Origin: Candidatus Rubrivivax defluviihabitans
GTDB taxonomy: Bacteria > Pseudomonadota > Gammaproteobacteria > Burkholderiales > Burkholderiaceae_C
DNA length: 64,000 nt
Direction of reading: 5' to 3'
Assembly: GCA_016709385.1 (NCBI GenBank)
Contig: JADJMW010000010.1
Location: 20,645 to 84,644 of the forward strand
The notes beneath the pieces were generated by a model that saw only the letters and a program-made list of their open reading frames with translations, had not been told where the DNA came from and did no database searches. Shown here piece after piece: positions 16,623 through 28,343 of this stretch. The position numbers and the translations under genes are program-made. Position 1 is the first letter of the stretch; every line of letters starts with the position of its first letter.

Positions 16623-16698
16623 CCTATATGTCTTGGGCACTCCGCGCAGCGCCGAGATCCCGAAAGACCACGTGGTGCCACACCCGGAAACTACCGGG
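16623..16698 (-). promoter_or_regulatory. Conserved promoter box, copy 2
   Basis: Positions 16655-16698 match the box with CGAAAGACCACGTGGTGC (here a perfect CCACGTGG palindrome) and GGAAACTACCGGG. The position equivalent to the -10 of copies 1 and 3 reads CAAGAC. A better TATAGG lies at 16623-16628, 7 bp further downstream. It points left, away from the glucosidase gene, into 300 bp without a clear gene. Confidence 0.5.
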
Positions 16699-16713
16699 TC
16701 AGCAGGTGCGGTC

Positions 16714-19395
<2,682 letters not shown>

Positions 19396-19477
19396 CGCAC
19401 GGCTCCGGGTCGAGACCCGTGATCATCGCGCGCCAGGGTGGCGGCCAGGCAGCCAGGGGCAGCGTGCGGCCCGCCGG

Positions 19478-21604
19478 TCACGGCCCGCCCTCCGTGGCGC
19501 GGGCGATCAGTACCGCCAGCGAACGCGGCTGCACCGCGTAGGTCGCGCCGTCCACCGTCGCCGCCTCGGCCCAGGGGCAGAGGTCCTGCGGCGGTGCGAG
19601 CGCGGTGTCCAGGCAGCGGCGCCAGGCGCCCTGTGGCACGCCGGGCGGCGGCAGCTCGAAGACCAGCGGCTCCCAGTAGGCGTTGACCATCAGGTGCAGG
19701 CGCAGCCGGTGGGCGGCCAGCGGCACGGTCAGCGCCAGGCTGTGCGAATCGTGTCCCCAGTCGGGCGCCTGCAGGCGCACGCCGTGCCATTCCAACGGCT
19801 GCCGGCCGAGCAGTTCGTTGAGCGTCATCTCCGCGCGCTCCAGCGGCAGCTCGCGCGCCATGCGCAACGCGATCAGCCGCTTGACGAAGCGGTGCACGTC
19901 GGCGTGACGCGTCAACAGGCTCCAGTCGAACCAGATCGTCTCGTCGTCGATGCAATAGGCGTTGTTGTTGCCCCGCTGGGTGCGCCGCACCTCGTCGCCC
20001 ATCAGCAGCATCGGCGTGCCCACCGCCAGCAGCGTGAGCGCGAGGAAGTTCTTCACCTGGCGGTTGCGCAATGCCTCGACCTGCGCGTCGTCGCTCGGCC
20101 CTTCGGCGCCGCAGTTCCAGCTGCGGTTGTCGTTGGCGCCGTCGCGGTTGTCTTCGCCGTTGGCCTCGTTGTGCTTGGCGTCGTAGGACACCAGGTCGTT
20201 CAGCGTGAAGCCGTCGTGGCAGGTCACGAAGTTGATGCTCTGCTCGGCCTCGCGCTGTTCGTGCGCGAACACGTCCGGGCTGCCGACCAGCCTGGCCGCC
20301 AGCGCCCCGACGCGGCCGCCTTCGCCTCTGAGAAAGGCGCGGGCGTCGTCGCGGAAGCGGCCGTTCCACTCGGTCCAGCTGTCGCCGGCGAAGTGGCCCA
20401 CCTGGTACAGGCCGGCGGCGTCCCAGGCCTCGGCGATCAGCTTCACGTTCGACAGCACCGGATCGGACTCGATGTCCCACAGAATCGGCGGCCGGGCCAG
20501 GGGCTGGCCCTGCTGGTCGCGCGCCAGGATCGACGCCAGGTCGAAGCGGAACCCGTCGACGTGCATCTCGCTCACCCAGTAACGCAGGCTGTCGAGGATC
20601 ATGCGCCTGACCACCGACTCGTTGGCGTTCAGCGTGTTGCCGCAGCCGCTGTAGTCGGCATAACGGGAGCGGTCGGCGTCGAGCAGGTAATAGGTGTCGT
20701 TGGCCAGGCCGCGCCAGGACAGCGTCGGGCCGTCGTGCCCGCCTTCGGCCGTGTGGTTGTAAACGACGTCGAGGATGACCTCGATGCCGGCGCGGTGCAG
20801 CGCCTTGACCATGTCGCGAAACTCGTCGAGCACCCCCGGCGCATCGGCACACGAAGCGTACGCCGGGTGCGGCGCGAAGAACGCCAGCGGCTGGTAGCCC
20901 CAGACGTTGCGCCGGCCCGCGGGCGCAGCCTGTTCGTCGAAGGCGAACACCGGCAGCAGTTCCACCGCACTGACGCCGAGGTCGGCCAGGTACGGGATCT
21001 TCTCGATCAGGCCCGCGAAGGTGCCGCGGCGGTGCTCGGCGACGCCGGAATTCGGGTGGCGAGTGAACGCGCCGACGTGCATCTCGTAGATCACCGTCTT
21101 CGTGAACGGCCGCCGCGGCGGCTGGTCGTCGCCCCAGTCGTAGGCGCCGACGTCGACGACCACGCCCTTGATCGCGACGGCCGCGTTGTCGCCGGGCCGG
21201 GCAGCGGCGTCGCGGTCGCGGCCGGCGGGCCGCGCGATGCAGCGTGCATACGGGTCGAGCAGCAGCTTGTCCGGGTCGAAACGCAGGCCCGCAGCCGGCT
21301 CGAACGGCCCGTGCACGCGCCAGCCGTAAAGCTGGCCCGGCGCGACGCCGGGCAGGAACGCATGCCAGTAGTGGTAGTTGCGATGGCGGTGCGGCGCCAG
21401 GTCGACCACCCGTGCCGGGCGGGCGTCGTCGACATGGTCGAACAGGCACAACTCGACGCGCGTGCAGCGGCGGGCGAAGATGCTGAAGTTGACGCCGCCC
21501 TGGTGCGGCGTGGCGCCCAGCGGGAAGCTGTGCCCGGGCTGTGGCGTCGGGGCCGGCGTCGTGGCCGGGGCGGTGCACTTGCCGTGCATGCGGGGTGCCG
21601 TCAA
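19478..21604 (-). CDS. glgX: Glycogen debranching enzyme (GlgX-type isoamylase)
   Basis: About 708 residues with an N-terminal CBM48 (GATPHQGGVNFSIFARR) and a GH13 barrel. The four GH13 regions are visible: DVVYNHTAEG, GFRFDLASIL (nucleophile Asp), LIAEAWDAAG (acid/base Glu) and FVTCHDG. It cleaves alpha-1,6 branches of phosphorylase-trimmed glycogen. The open frame starts at TTG 21604, overlapping the glucokinase stop as TTGA; ATG 21589 is the alternative and neither has a strong ribosome site. Coupling to the glucokinase gene suggests freed glucose is phosphorylated at once. Confidence 0.93.
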   Translation of the reverse strand: MTAPRMHGKCTAPATTPAPTPQPGHSFPLGATPHQGGVNFSIFARRCTRVELCLFDHVDDARPARVVDLAPHRHRNYHYWHAFLPGVAPGQLYGWRVHGPFEPAAGLRFDPDKLLLDPYARCIARPAGRDRDAAARPGDNAAVAIKGVVVDVGAYDWGDDQPPRRPFTKTVIYEMHVGAFTRHPNSGVAEHRRGTFAGLIEKIPYLADLGVSAVELLPVFAFDEQAAPAGRRNVWGYQPLAFFAPHPAYASCADAPGVLDEFRDMVKALHRAGIEVILDVVYNHTAEGGHDGPTLSWRGLANDTYYLLDADRSRYADYSGCGNTLNANESVVRRMILDSLRYWVSEMHVDGFRFDLASILARDQQGQPLARPPILWDIESDPVLSNVKLIAEAWDAAGLYQVGHFAGDSWTEWNGRFRDDARAFLRGEGGRVGALAARLVGSPDVFAHEQREAEQSINFVTCHDGFTLNDLVSYDAKHNEANGEDNRDGANDNRSWNCGAEGPSDDAQVEALRNRQVKNFLALTLLAVGTPMLLMGDEVRRTQRGNNNAYCIDDETIWFDWSLLTRHADVHRFVKRLIALRMARELPLERAEMTLNELLGRQPLEWHGVRLQAPDWGHDSHSLALTVPLAAHRLRLHLMVNAYWEPLVFELPPPGVPQGAWRRCLDTALAPPQDLCPWAEAATVDGATYAVQPRSLAVLIARATEGGP

Positions 21605-22344
21605 CCGACCGCAGGCGGGGCGGCCGGCGCGGCAGCCGCGGCGGGCCGTGCCGTGCCCTTCGGTTCGGAAAAGCTGACCGGCGCCCAGAGGCGAAACCCG
21701 CCCTCGAACGCGAGTGCGTTGTCACCCAGGCGGCAGCCCGGTGGCAGCTTCTTCAACTTCTTCGCGTTGCCCCCGCCGACGACGATGTCGTCCAGGTACA
21801 GCGCGGTCGTGAAACGCTCCACCAGCCGCTCGAAGGTGGCCTGCCACGCCTTGCGGCCGTGTTTGCGCAGGCCGCGCAGACCCAGGTGGTCTTCGATGGT
21901 GTCCTTGCCGTAGGCCAGGGCCCCGACCTCCATCGGCACCACGTGGTCGTGCACGATCAGTGCCGACCCCAGGCCCGTGCCGAGGCCAAGGAACAGCATC
22001 GTGCCGCCGCGGTAGCTGCCCAGCGCCTGCATCGCGGCGTCGTTGATGAGCTTGACGGGGCGACCGAAGGCCGCGGCGAAGTCGAAACCCACCCAGCCGG
22101 GGCCCAGGTTGCGCGGTTCGGCGACGATGCGACCGTCGACGATGCGCCCGGGGTAACCGAGGGCCACCACGTCATAGGCCCAGTCGGCGGCCAGTTCCCC
22201 GATCTGCGCGACCATGCGCTGGGGCGTCATCTGCGGGCCCGAGTCGAACCGGCGGCGCTCGCTCTGGCCGCTGGCCAGGATCTTCACGCCGGTCCCGCCG
22301 ATGTCCACCGCCAGAACCCTTCTGCCTTGCTTCCTGCCCTTCAT
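21601..22344 (-). CDS. ppgK: ROK-family polyphosphate glucokinase
   Basis: A 247-residue ROK-fold sugar kinase. The phosphate-binding motif is LAVDIGGTGVKI, the catalytic Asp is in LINDAAMQALG, and the second glycine-rich motif is FLGLGTGLGSALI, all close to bacterial polyphosphate/ATP glucokinases. It phosphorylates glucose using polyphosphate. Promoter box copy 3 with a -10-like hexamer ends about 95 bp upstream. The stop overlaps the start of glgX. A PPK2 gene 4.3 kb upstream links the same region to polyphosphate metabolism. The C-terminal 15 residues are an Ala/Pro-rich tail of no obvious function. Confidence 0.87.
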   Translation of the reverse strand: MKGRKQGRRVLAVDIGGTGVKILASGQSERRRFDSGPQMTPQRMVAQIGELAADWAYDVVALGYPGRIVDGRIVAEPRNLGPGWVGFDFAAAFGRPVKLINDAAMQALGSYRGGTMLFLGLGTGLGSALIVHDHVVPMEVGALAYGKDTIEDHLGLRGLRKHGRKAWQATFERLVERFTTALYLDDIVVGGGNAKKLKKLPPGCRLGDNALAFEGGFRLWAPVSFSEPKGTARPAAAAAPAAPPAVG

Positions 22345-22438
22345 GCGGTGCTCCCGACTTGGCGCTCCCCTGACGATACCGGCCGCTGCGACCGAGCCCC
22401 CGATCGTGCGCCGCCGCCGCCGGGCCCGACCCGAGCGC

Positions 22439-22507
22439 AGGTTAGTCAGCCGAAGGCGGGCTGTGACCCCGAAAGACTACGTGGTGCCGCCCCAGGAAAC
22501 TACCGGG
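22439..22507 (-). promoter_or_regulatory. Conserved promoter box, copy 3 (upstream of ppgK)
   Basis: Positions 22464-22507 carry CGAAAGACTACGTGGTGC and GGAAACTACCGGG. The -10-like TAACCT at 22439-22444 follows after 19 bp, the same hexamer and spacing as copy 1. It points left into ppgK, whose ATG is 95 bp on. The box starts 18 bp past the response-regulator stop codon. Confidence 0.6.
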
Positions 22508-22524
22508 CCCGACGCGCCGGAGCG

Positions 22525-23175
22525 TCAGCGTTCCACGAGTCCGTGCTTGATGGCGAAGTGGATCAGCTCGGCATTGGTGTGCAGGCCCAGCGCTTCCATC
22601 GCCTGGTATTTGTGGAACTCCACCGTGCGCGGCGAGATGCCCAGCGCCGCGGCGATCTGCTTGGCCGACTGCCCTTCGGCCGCGAGTTGAAGCACCTCGC
22701 GCTGTCGCGGCGTGAGCGCGCCCAACGAGCCGCCGGCCTGCGGCGGCCCCTGCTTCATCGACTCGAGGACCTCGCCCGCGAGCTGCGGCGTCAGGTAGGT
22801 CTGGCCCGCGAGCGCGGCGCGGATGGCGGTCACCAGTTCGGCCGGCGCCGAATGCTTGAGCACGAAGCCCGAGGCGCCGGCGTCGAGGGCGCGGCGCGCG
22901 AAGCTGGCGTCGCGGTGCATGGTGAGAAAGACGACGGGCACGGGGTCGCCGTGCTGCCTGAGCTGCACCAGCGCGTCGATACCGTTGAGGTGCGGCATGG
23001 TGATGTCGGCGACGATGACATCCGGCCGCAGCCGGCCGGCCGCTTCGACCAGCGCGCGCCCGTCTTCGACCACGCCGACGAGGTCGAACTCGGGGGCGAG
23101 CAGGCTCTTCAGCGCCTCGGCCACCATCAGGTGGTCGTCGGCGAGCAGCACACGCGGGCGCCGAGCGAGGTTCAC
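22525..23175 (-). CDS. NarL/LuxR-type response regulator
   Basis: A 216-residue two-domain regulator. The receiver has D57 as phospho-acceptor (VIVADITM), an acidic pair LLADDH, Thr in FLTMH and Lys in VLKHS. The C-terminal LuxR helix-turn-helix runs from LTPRQREVLQLAAEG to ISPRTVEFHKYQAM. The start is GTG 23175, overlapping the kinase stop as GTGA; the longer frame upstream belongs to the kinase. It is the obvious partner of the kinase and the best local candidate to bind the three repeated promoter boxes, though that is inference. Confidence 0.93.
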   Translation of the reverse strand: MNLARRPRVLLADDHLMVAEALKSLLAPEFDLVGVVEDGRALVEAAGRLRPDVIVADITMPHLNGIDALVQLRQHGDPVPVVFLTMHRDASFARRALDAGASGFVLKHSAPAELVTAIRAALAGQTYLTPQLAGEVLESMKQGPPQAGGSLGALTPRQREVLQLAAEGQSAKQIAAALGISPRTVEFHKYQAMEALGLHTNAELIHFAIKHGLVER

Positions 23176-24788
23176 CGCGCCCCGCCTTCCGCACCGAGTG
23201 CTGGAACCCAGGCGACGACCGTCGTTCCCCGCCCGGGCGATGACTCGACGTCGAGCGTGCCGCCCACCAGGTGCAGACGTTCGCGCATGCTCGCCAGGCC
23301 GAGGCTGCGGCCTTCGCGCGGGCGCGTCGGATCGAAGCCGACGCCCTGGTCGCCAACGGCCAGCAGCAGGCCGCCGTCGGCCCGGCGCAACGTGACGCTG
23401 GCTCTGCCCGTACCGGCATGGCGGGCCACGTTGGTCAGCGCCTCCTGGGCCACGCGGAACAGGCACAGCTGTGCCTCCTCGCCCGCCACCGCAGGCACGG
23501 ATTCCAGGTTCATGCTCACGGCCAGCCGGCCCTGGCGGCCCCGGCGTTCACATTCCGCACGCAGCGCCTCGACCAGACCGAGTTCCTCGAGCACCGACGG
23601 ATGGAGCTGGTAGGCCAGCGAGTGGATGTCCTCGCTCAGGCGCACGAGCTCGGCGCGCACCGAGCGCATCACGTCGGCCTGCGCTCCGTCCGCCGCGGTG
23701 AGTTCGGCGCGGCCCATGTCGATCGCCAGCACCGCCAGCCGCTGTGTCACGTCGTCGTGCAGTTCGCGCGCGAGCAAGGCGCGCTCGTCCTCGTGGGCCC
23801 GGATCAGGCGCCGGCTCAGGTCGCGCAAGGCCGCCTCGGCCTGCTTGGCTTCGGTGATGTCGCGCAGCACGCCGAACGACCTGAGCGTGCGCCCGCCGGC
23901 GTCGCGCCGGGCGACGCGGCCCACGTGATGGATCCAGCGCTCGCCACGGGTCGGATGCGGGAAGCGATATTCCACCGACAAGTGTTCCAGTTCCCTGGCG
24001 TGGAGTTGGCGGCGCAGCTCCAGCACGCGTGCGCGGTCGTCCGGATGGATGTGCTCCATCCAGAACTCGAGCGCCTGCAGGCCCTGCGAGCGGTCGGCGG
24101 GAATGCCGCACAGGTCGCGCAGGCGGTCGTCCACGTGTGCCACGTCTGCGCGGAAGTCGACCTCGTAGAACGCCAGGCCGGCGAGGTCGGCACTCGCCGC
24201 CAGGCGCGCCTGGTTTTGCAGAAGCTTGTGCTCCTGGCGCTCGCGGGCGAGCGCGTTGGTGAAGACCTGCGCCACCAGTTGCAGCCGCTTCACCAGCGCG
24301 GGCGGCCAGTCGCGCTCGGTGTGCACGGTGTTCAGGCCCAGGACGCCGATGGACTGGTTCACCCCCACCGCCAGGGGCAGGGCCAGATTCGACTGGACGC
24401 CGATGAGGCGCGCGTTTTCGCGGTCGACGGTGGCCGCCGCCGGCAGTGCGTCCAGCGAGGGCAGGACCACGGTGCGGCCGGCCAGCAATTCCTGCGCGTA
24501 CCACGGAAACTGGGCCTGGTGCAGCGGTCCGGGCGCGGGTACGCCTTGCCGGGTGTAGACATGGGTGGCCGTGGCGATACCGGGGGTGAGATCCGACCAC
24601 TGCCACAACACTGCCAGGTCGATGCCGAGAGGATCGGACAGGCGGCGCAACGCGTCTTCGATCTCGCCGTCGACCTCGCCGGGCCGCAGGTTGATGAATT
24701 TGGACGAGATGTCCGAGACCAGGCTCTCGAAGTCCAGACGCTGCTGGACGTTCTCGGCAGAAGACTGCGGTTCGTCGAGCGTGGACAT
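23172..24788 (-). CDS. GAF-PAS sensor histidine kinase (HisKA_3 type)
   Basis: A 538-residue soluble kinase with no membrane segments. It has an N-terminal GAF domain (about 20-190), a PAS/PAC domain (about 200-330, EFWMEHIHPDDRARV and ERWIHHVGRVARRDAGG), a HisKA_3 dimerisation domain with the phospho-His in LARELHDDVTQRL, and an ATPase domain (EALTNVARHAGTG, GVGFDP, GLASMRERL). The layout is that of NarX/DosS-type kinases that pair with LuxR-type regulators. The signal may be redox, oxygen or a small ligand; no haem-binding residue could be assigned by eye. It is translationally coupled to the regulator. Confidence 0.92.
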   Translation of the reverse strand: MSTLDEPQSSAENVQQRLDFESLVSDISSKFINLRPGEVDGEIEDALRRLSDPLGIDLAVLWQWSDLTPGIATATHVYTRQGVPAPGPLHQAQFPWYAQELLAGRTVVLPSLDALPAAATVDRENARLIGVQSNLALPLAVGVNQSIGVLGLNTVHTERDWPPALVKRLQLVAQVFTNALARERQEHKLLQNQARLAASADLAGLAFYEVDFRADVAHVDDRLRDLCGIPADRSQGLQALEFWMEHIHPDDRARVLELRRQLHARELEHLSVEYRFPHPTRGERWIHHVGRVARRDAGGRTLRSFGVLRDITEAKQAEAALRDLSRRLIRAHEDERALLARELHDDVTQRLAVLAIDMGRAELTAADGAQADVMRSVRAELVRLSEDIHSLAYQLHPSVLEELGLVEALRAECERRGRQGRLAVSMNLESVPAVAGEEAQLCLFRVAQEALTNVARHAGTGRASVTLRRADGGLLLAVGDQGVGFDPTRPREGRSLGLASMRERLHLVGGTLDVESSPGRGTTVVAWVPALGAEGGAR

Positions 24789-24867
24789 GGCGCCGGATCA
24801 TAGCGATGCAACGCGACATGGCCGACGGCGTCAATCCGGCACCCGGGCAGACCGAGCGCGGTTTCGT

Positions 24868-26523
24868 TCAGAGCGCCTGGTAGCGTTCGATGGCCGCCCG
24901 GGCGTTGAACAGCAAGCGTTCGCGGCCGAGCCGCTGCTCGAGGCCGGCATGTCGCGCCACTTCCAGCACGCCGGGGTTCAGCGCCGCCAGCCAGACCACG
25001 ATGCCGCGCTCGGTCAGGCGCTTCTCGCCTTCCATCAGCGCCTGCAGCGCCGAATATTCGATATCGGGCACCCGGCTCAGGTCCAGCACCAGCACGCGCG
25101 GCTGGTACTGCTGCACCAGCGCATTGATCTGCTCGCCCACGTTCTGCGCATTGACGAAGAACAGCCGTCCCTCCGGCCGCACGATGAGCAGGCCGGGAAA
25201 GGTCTCGTCGTCGGGGTGTTCGGGTGAGAGCGGCCGCAGCAGGTCGGCGCCGCGCTTGCGGCCGATGACTGAGACGCGCGGGTTCGCGGCCTGGCTCGCC
25301 AACCCGATCATCGACACGATGATCGCCACCACGATGCCCTTGAGCGTGCCGAACACCAGCACGCCCAGGCAGGCAATCAGCGCCCAGCGGAACTCCATCG
25401 CGCGCACGCTGCGGATGGCGCGGAATTCGGCCGGCTGGATGAGCCCCACCGAATAGACGATGACCACCGCCGCCAGCGTGGCATTCGGCATCAGCCCCAG
25501 CAGCGGCGCCAGCAGCAGCATGGTGGCCAGCGCCGCGCCTGCCGTCACCAGCGACGCCTTCTGCGACTGCCCGCCCGCCGAGCGCACCACCGCGGTCTGC
25601 GAGGTGCCGCCGCCGGCCGGCATGGCGCCCAGCAGCGCCCCGCCCAGGTTGGCCGCGCCGGTGGCGATGAGCTCGCGGTTGGCCTGGATGGGCGGGTCGG
25701 TCGGTGCGGCAAAGGCGCGGCCGGCAGCGATGGTCTCGGTGAAGCTCATCAGCGCGATGCCCAGGGCCCCCGGCAGCAGGTCTTCCACCAGTGCCAGGTC
25801 GGGCATCGTCAGCGCCGGCAGGCCCTGCGGAATGAGACCGACGATCGACACCCCCTGGTCCTGCAGGCCGAAGAACCATGCCGCGGCGATGCCGCCGCCC
25901 ACCGCCACCAGCGGCGCCGGCGAATGCGGCCACAGGCGCTCCATGCCGATCAGCACGGCAAAGGTGGCGGCAGCCACGGCCAGCGTCAGCAGCGACGTTT
26001 CGGGCACGTGCTGCACGACGCTGAGCAGGTCATGGAAGAAACCCTGCTTGGTGATGTGGATGCCCAGCAGCTTGGGCACCTGGTCGAGCACGATGACGAG
26101 GCCGATGCCGGCCTTGAAACCGGTCAGCACCGGCGTGGAGATGAAATTGGCGACGAAGCCCAGGCGCAGCACCGCGGCCAGCATCAGCAACACGCCGACC
26201 AGGGCGACCAGCGTGGCCGTCGCCGCCAGCAGCCTGGCCGGGTCGCCGTCGGGCACCGCCAGGCCGAGCTGTGTGCCGGCCAGGATGGCCAGCGTGGTGG
26301 TGGAACTGACGCTGAGCACGCGCGACGTGCCGAGCAGCGCATAGATCACCATCGGCACCAGGGCCGTATACAAGCCGACGGCCACCGGCAGGCCGGCGAC
26401 GCTGGCGTAGGCCATGGCCTTGGGCAGCACGACTGCGGCCGCCGTGAGTCCGGCAACGATGTCGAAGCGCAGCCCGCCGGCCCCGGGCGGCGAGGCCGGC
26501 GCTGCAGCCTGGGGCGAGTTCAT
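24868..26523 (-). CDS. SulP-family anion transporter with STAS domain
   Basis: A 551-residue membrane protein. The N-terminal transport domain shows the SulP signature (GLTAAAVVLPKAMAYASVAG, VGLYTALVPMVIYALLGTSR) and about eleven hydrophobic segments. A C-terminal STAS domain spans about residues 430-545 (PRVLVLDLSRVPDIEYSAL). SulP proteins carry sulfate, bicarbonate or dicarboxylates in the inner membrane; the substrate is not evident. It lies 80 bp upstream of the kinase gene and 71 bp downstream of PPK2, on the same strand, so they may form one transcript. Confidence 0.9.
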   Translation of the reverse strand: MNSPQAAAPASPPGAGGLRFDIVAGLTAAAVVLPKAMAYASVAGLPVAVGLYTALVPMVIYALLGTSRVLSVSSTTTLAILAGTQLGLAVPDGDPARLLAATATLVALVGVLLMLAAVLRLGFVANFISTPVLTGFKAGIGLVIVLDQVPKLLGIHITKQGFFHDLLSVVQHVPETSLLTLAVAAATFAVLIGMERLWPHSPAPLVAVGGGIAAAWFFGLQDQGVSIVGLIPQGLPALTMPDLALVEDLLPGALGIALMSFTETIAAGRAFAAPTDPPIQANRELIATGAANLGGALLGAMPAGGGTSQTAVVRSAGGQSQKASLVTAGAALATMLLLAPLLGLMPNATLAAVVIVYSVGLIQPAEFRAIRSVRAMEFRWALIACLGVLVFGTLKGIVVAIIVSMIGLASQAANPRVSVIGRKRGADLLRPLSPEHPDDETFPGLLIVRPEGRLFFVNAQNVGEQINALVQQYQPRVLVLDLSRVPDIEYSALQALMEGEKRLTERGIVVWLAALNPGVLEVARHAGLEQRLGRERLLFNARAAIERYQAL

Positions 26524-26593
26524 GAGGAGACTTTCGTTCTCAGTTCAGGCCGGCCTGGCGGCCCGGGCGCGGCCATGCAGGCCGGCGCCGCGT

Positions 26594-27475
26594 TCAGAAC
26601 CGTTCCTCGACATACCTGAACGGATAGTCGGCGGCCTTGTAGCGGCCGATCTTGCGCTTGGGCAACACCACCTTCTCGGCCTCGATCGGCTTGTGCGGCA
26701 CGTGCTTGAGGATGTCGCTGATGACGTTCAGGCGCACCCGCTTCTTGTCCTCGGAGCGCGCCACGAACCAGGGCGCCCAGGCGGTGTCGGTGGCGGCGAA
26801 CATCTCGTCGCGCGCCTTGGTGTAGTCGTCCCAGCGGTCGTAGGACTTCAGGTCCATGGCGGTGAGCTTCCAGGTCTTGCGGCCGTCGCCGATGCGCGAC
26901 TGCAGCCGCCGCGTCTGTTCCTCGGGGCTCACTTCCAGCCAGTATTTGAGCAGGATGATGCCGGAGTCGACCATCAGCCGTTCGAACAGCGGCACCGTCT
27001 GCAGGAAGGCGCGCGCCGTGTCCTCCGGGCAGAAGCCCATCACGCGCTCGACGCCGGCGCGGTTGTACCAGCTGCGGTCGAAGATGACGATTTCGCCCGC
27101 CGCCGGCAGGTGCGGGATGTAGCGCTGGCCGTACATCTGCGTCTTTTCGCGCTCGGTGGGCGCCGGCAGCGCGATGACGCGGAAGACGCGCGGGCTCACG
27201 CGCTCGGTGATGGCCTTGATGGTGCCACCCTTGCCGGCGCCGTCGCGACCCTCGAAGACGATGCAGACCTTGAGGCCCTTCTTCACCACCCACTGCTGCA
27301 GCGTTACCAGGTCGACGTGCAGCTTCTTCAGCTCGCGCTCGTAGGCCTTGGTCGAGAACTTCTCGTCCTTGGCCGTTGTCTTGGCGGGCGCGGCACCGGC
27401 AGCGACGTCGTCCGTGCCCGGTTGCTCTTGCCCGCCTTCGACGGCGTTCTTCGTTGCTGCACGCTTCCTTGCCAT
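26594..27475 (-). CDS. ppk2: Polyphosphate kinase 2 family protein
   Basis: A 293-residue PPK2. The Walker A motif is FEGRDGAGKGGTI, the Walker B/catalytic region is DRSWYNRAGVERVMGF, and the lid-type arginines lie in SPEEQTRRLQSRIGD. The first 45 residues are a low-complexity, Lys/Ala-rich tail without known function. PPK2 enzymes use polyphosphate to phosphorylate nucleoside mono- or diphosphates, or run in reverse. ATG 27475 is chosen because GGAG lies about seven bases upstream; ATG 27481 and 27487 are in-frame alternatives. It diverges from the acetyltransferase gene across a ~286-bp gap in which no clear site was found. Confidence 0.92.
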   Translation of the reverse strand: MARKRAATKNAVEGGQEQPGTDDVAAGAAPAKTTAKDEKFSTKAYERELKKLHVDLVTLQQWVVKKGLKVCIVFEGRDGAGKGGTIKAITERVSPRVFRVIALPAPTEREKTQMYGQRYIPHLPAAGEIVIFDRSWYNRAGVERVMGFCPEDTARAFLQTVPLFERLMVDSGIILLKYWLEVSPEEQTRRLQSRIGDGRKTWKLTAMDLKSYDRWDDYTKARDEMFAATDTAWAPWFVARSEDKKRVRLNVISDILKHVPHKPIEAEKVVLPKRKIGRYKAADYPFRYVEERF

Positions 27476-27761
27476 GTTCATCTCCATCGTCTCGTTCCGT
27501 TGATCGGCAGGCCGCGCAGAGGATCGATCCACATCCATGCGCCACCTGCCTTGGACCGCCGGGTCATTATTGCGCCGCCATGCCTGCCGTGCAGTGGACC
27601 ATCCTAAATCTGCCCGGACCGGACATTTCAGGACGTCGGATGAGCCGATCCAGACACGCGTTCCCCGAGCCATGGATCAGAATCGATGCCGAGGGCCGAA
27701 GGCACCGTGGCGCGGTCGGCAGCGCGCGAGAGACTCTCCCAGAACCGCGAAGGAAGCCAGC

Positions 27762-28343
27762 ATGAGCGACAGGCTCGAACCCGACACCGCCAGCCCACCC
27801 GACCGTGAGATCGTCTTGCGCAACGGCACCCGGGTGCGGGTCCGCGTGGCCCGGCCGGACGACCGCGGCAGGATCGTCGCCGCCTTCAACGCGCTCGAGC
27901 CCGACTCGGTCTATACGCGCTTCTTCTCGATGCGCAAGGAACTCACGACGGCCGAACTCGACCGCGTCACCAGCACCGATTTCACCCACTTCGCCGGGCT
28001 GCTGGCCGTGGTGGGCCAGGGGGCCGACGAGACCGTGATCGGGGGCGCGTCCTACACCGCCCTGCCCACGGCCAACGACACTCGCGCGGCCGAGGTGGCG
28101 TTCACGATCGAGGAGGACTACCAGGGCCAGGGCCTGGCGGGCCAGTTGTTCGCCATGCTCGCCGACATCGGCCGCCAGCATGGCATCCAGCGTTTCGAGG
28201 CCGAGGTGCTGGCCGGCAATGCGCCGATGCTGAAGGTCTTCGAGCGCAGCGGCCTGCCGCTGACCAAGGCGCGCGACGCTGGCGTGACCCACGTCGTGAT
28301 GGACCTGGCCCCCGCCGGCCCCGAACCCGGGGCCGCCGCATGA
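27762..28343 (+). CDS. GNAT-family N-acetyltransferase
   Basis: A 193-residue GNAT. The N-terminal segment TRVRVRVARPDDRGRIVAAF and the acetyl-CoA-binding motif A (EDYQGQGLAGQLFAML) are clear, and NAPMLKVFERSGL is the motif B region. This resembles the acetyltransferase domain fused in some protein acetyltransferases and acyl-CoA synthetases, so a protein-lysine target is possible. The ATG lies six bases after AAGGAAG. The stop overlaps the next gene as ATGA, so the two are cotranslated. Confidence 0.83.
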   Translation: MSDRLEPDTASPPDREIVLRNGTRVRVRVARPDDRGRIVAAFNALEPDSVYTRFFSMRKELTTAELDRVTSTDFTHFAGLLAVVGQGADETVIGGASYTALPTANDTRAAEVAFTIEEDYQGQGLAGQLFAMLADIGRQHGIQRFEAEVLAGNAPMLKVFERSGLPLTKARDAGVTHVVMDLAPAGPEPGAAA

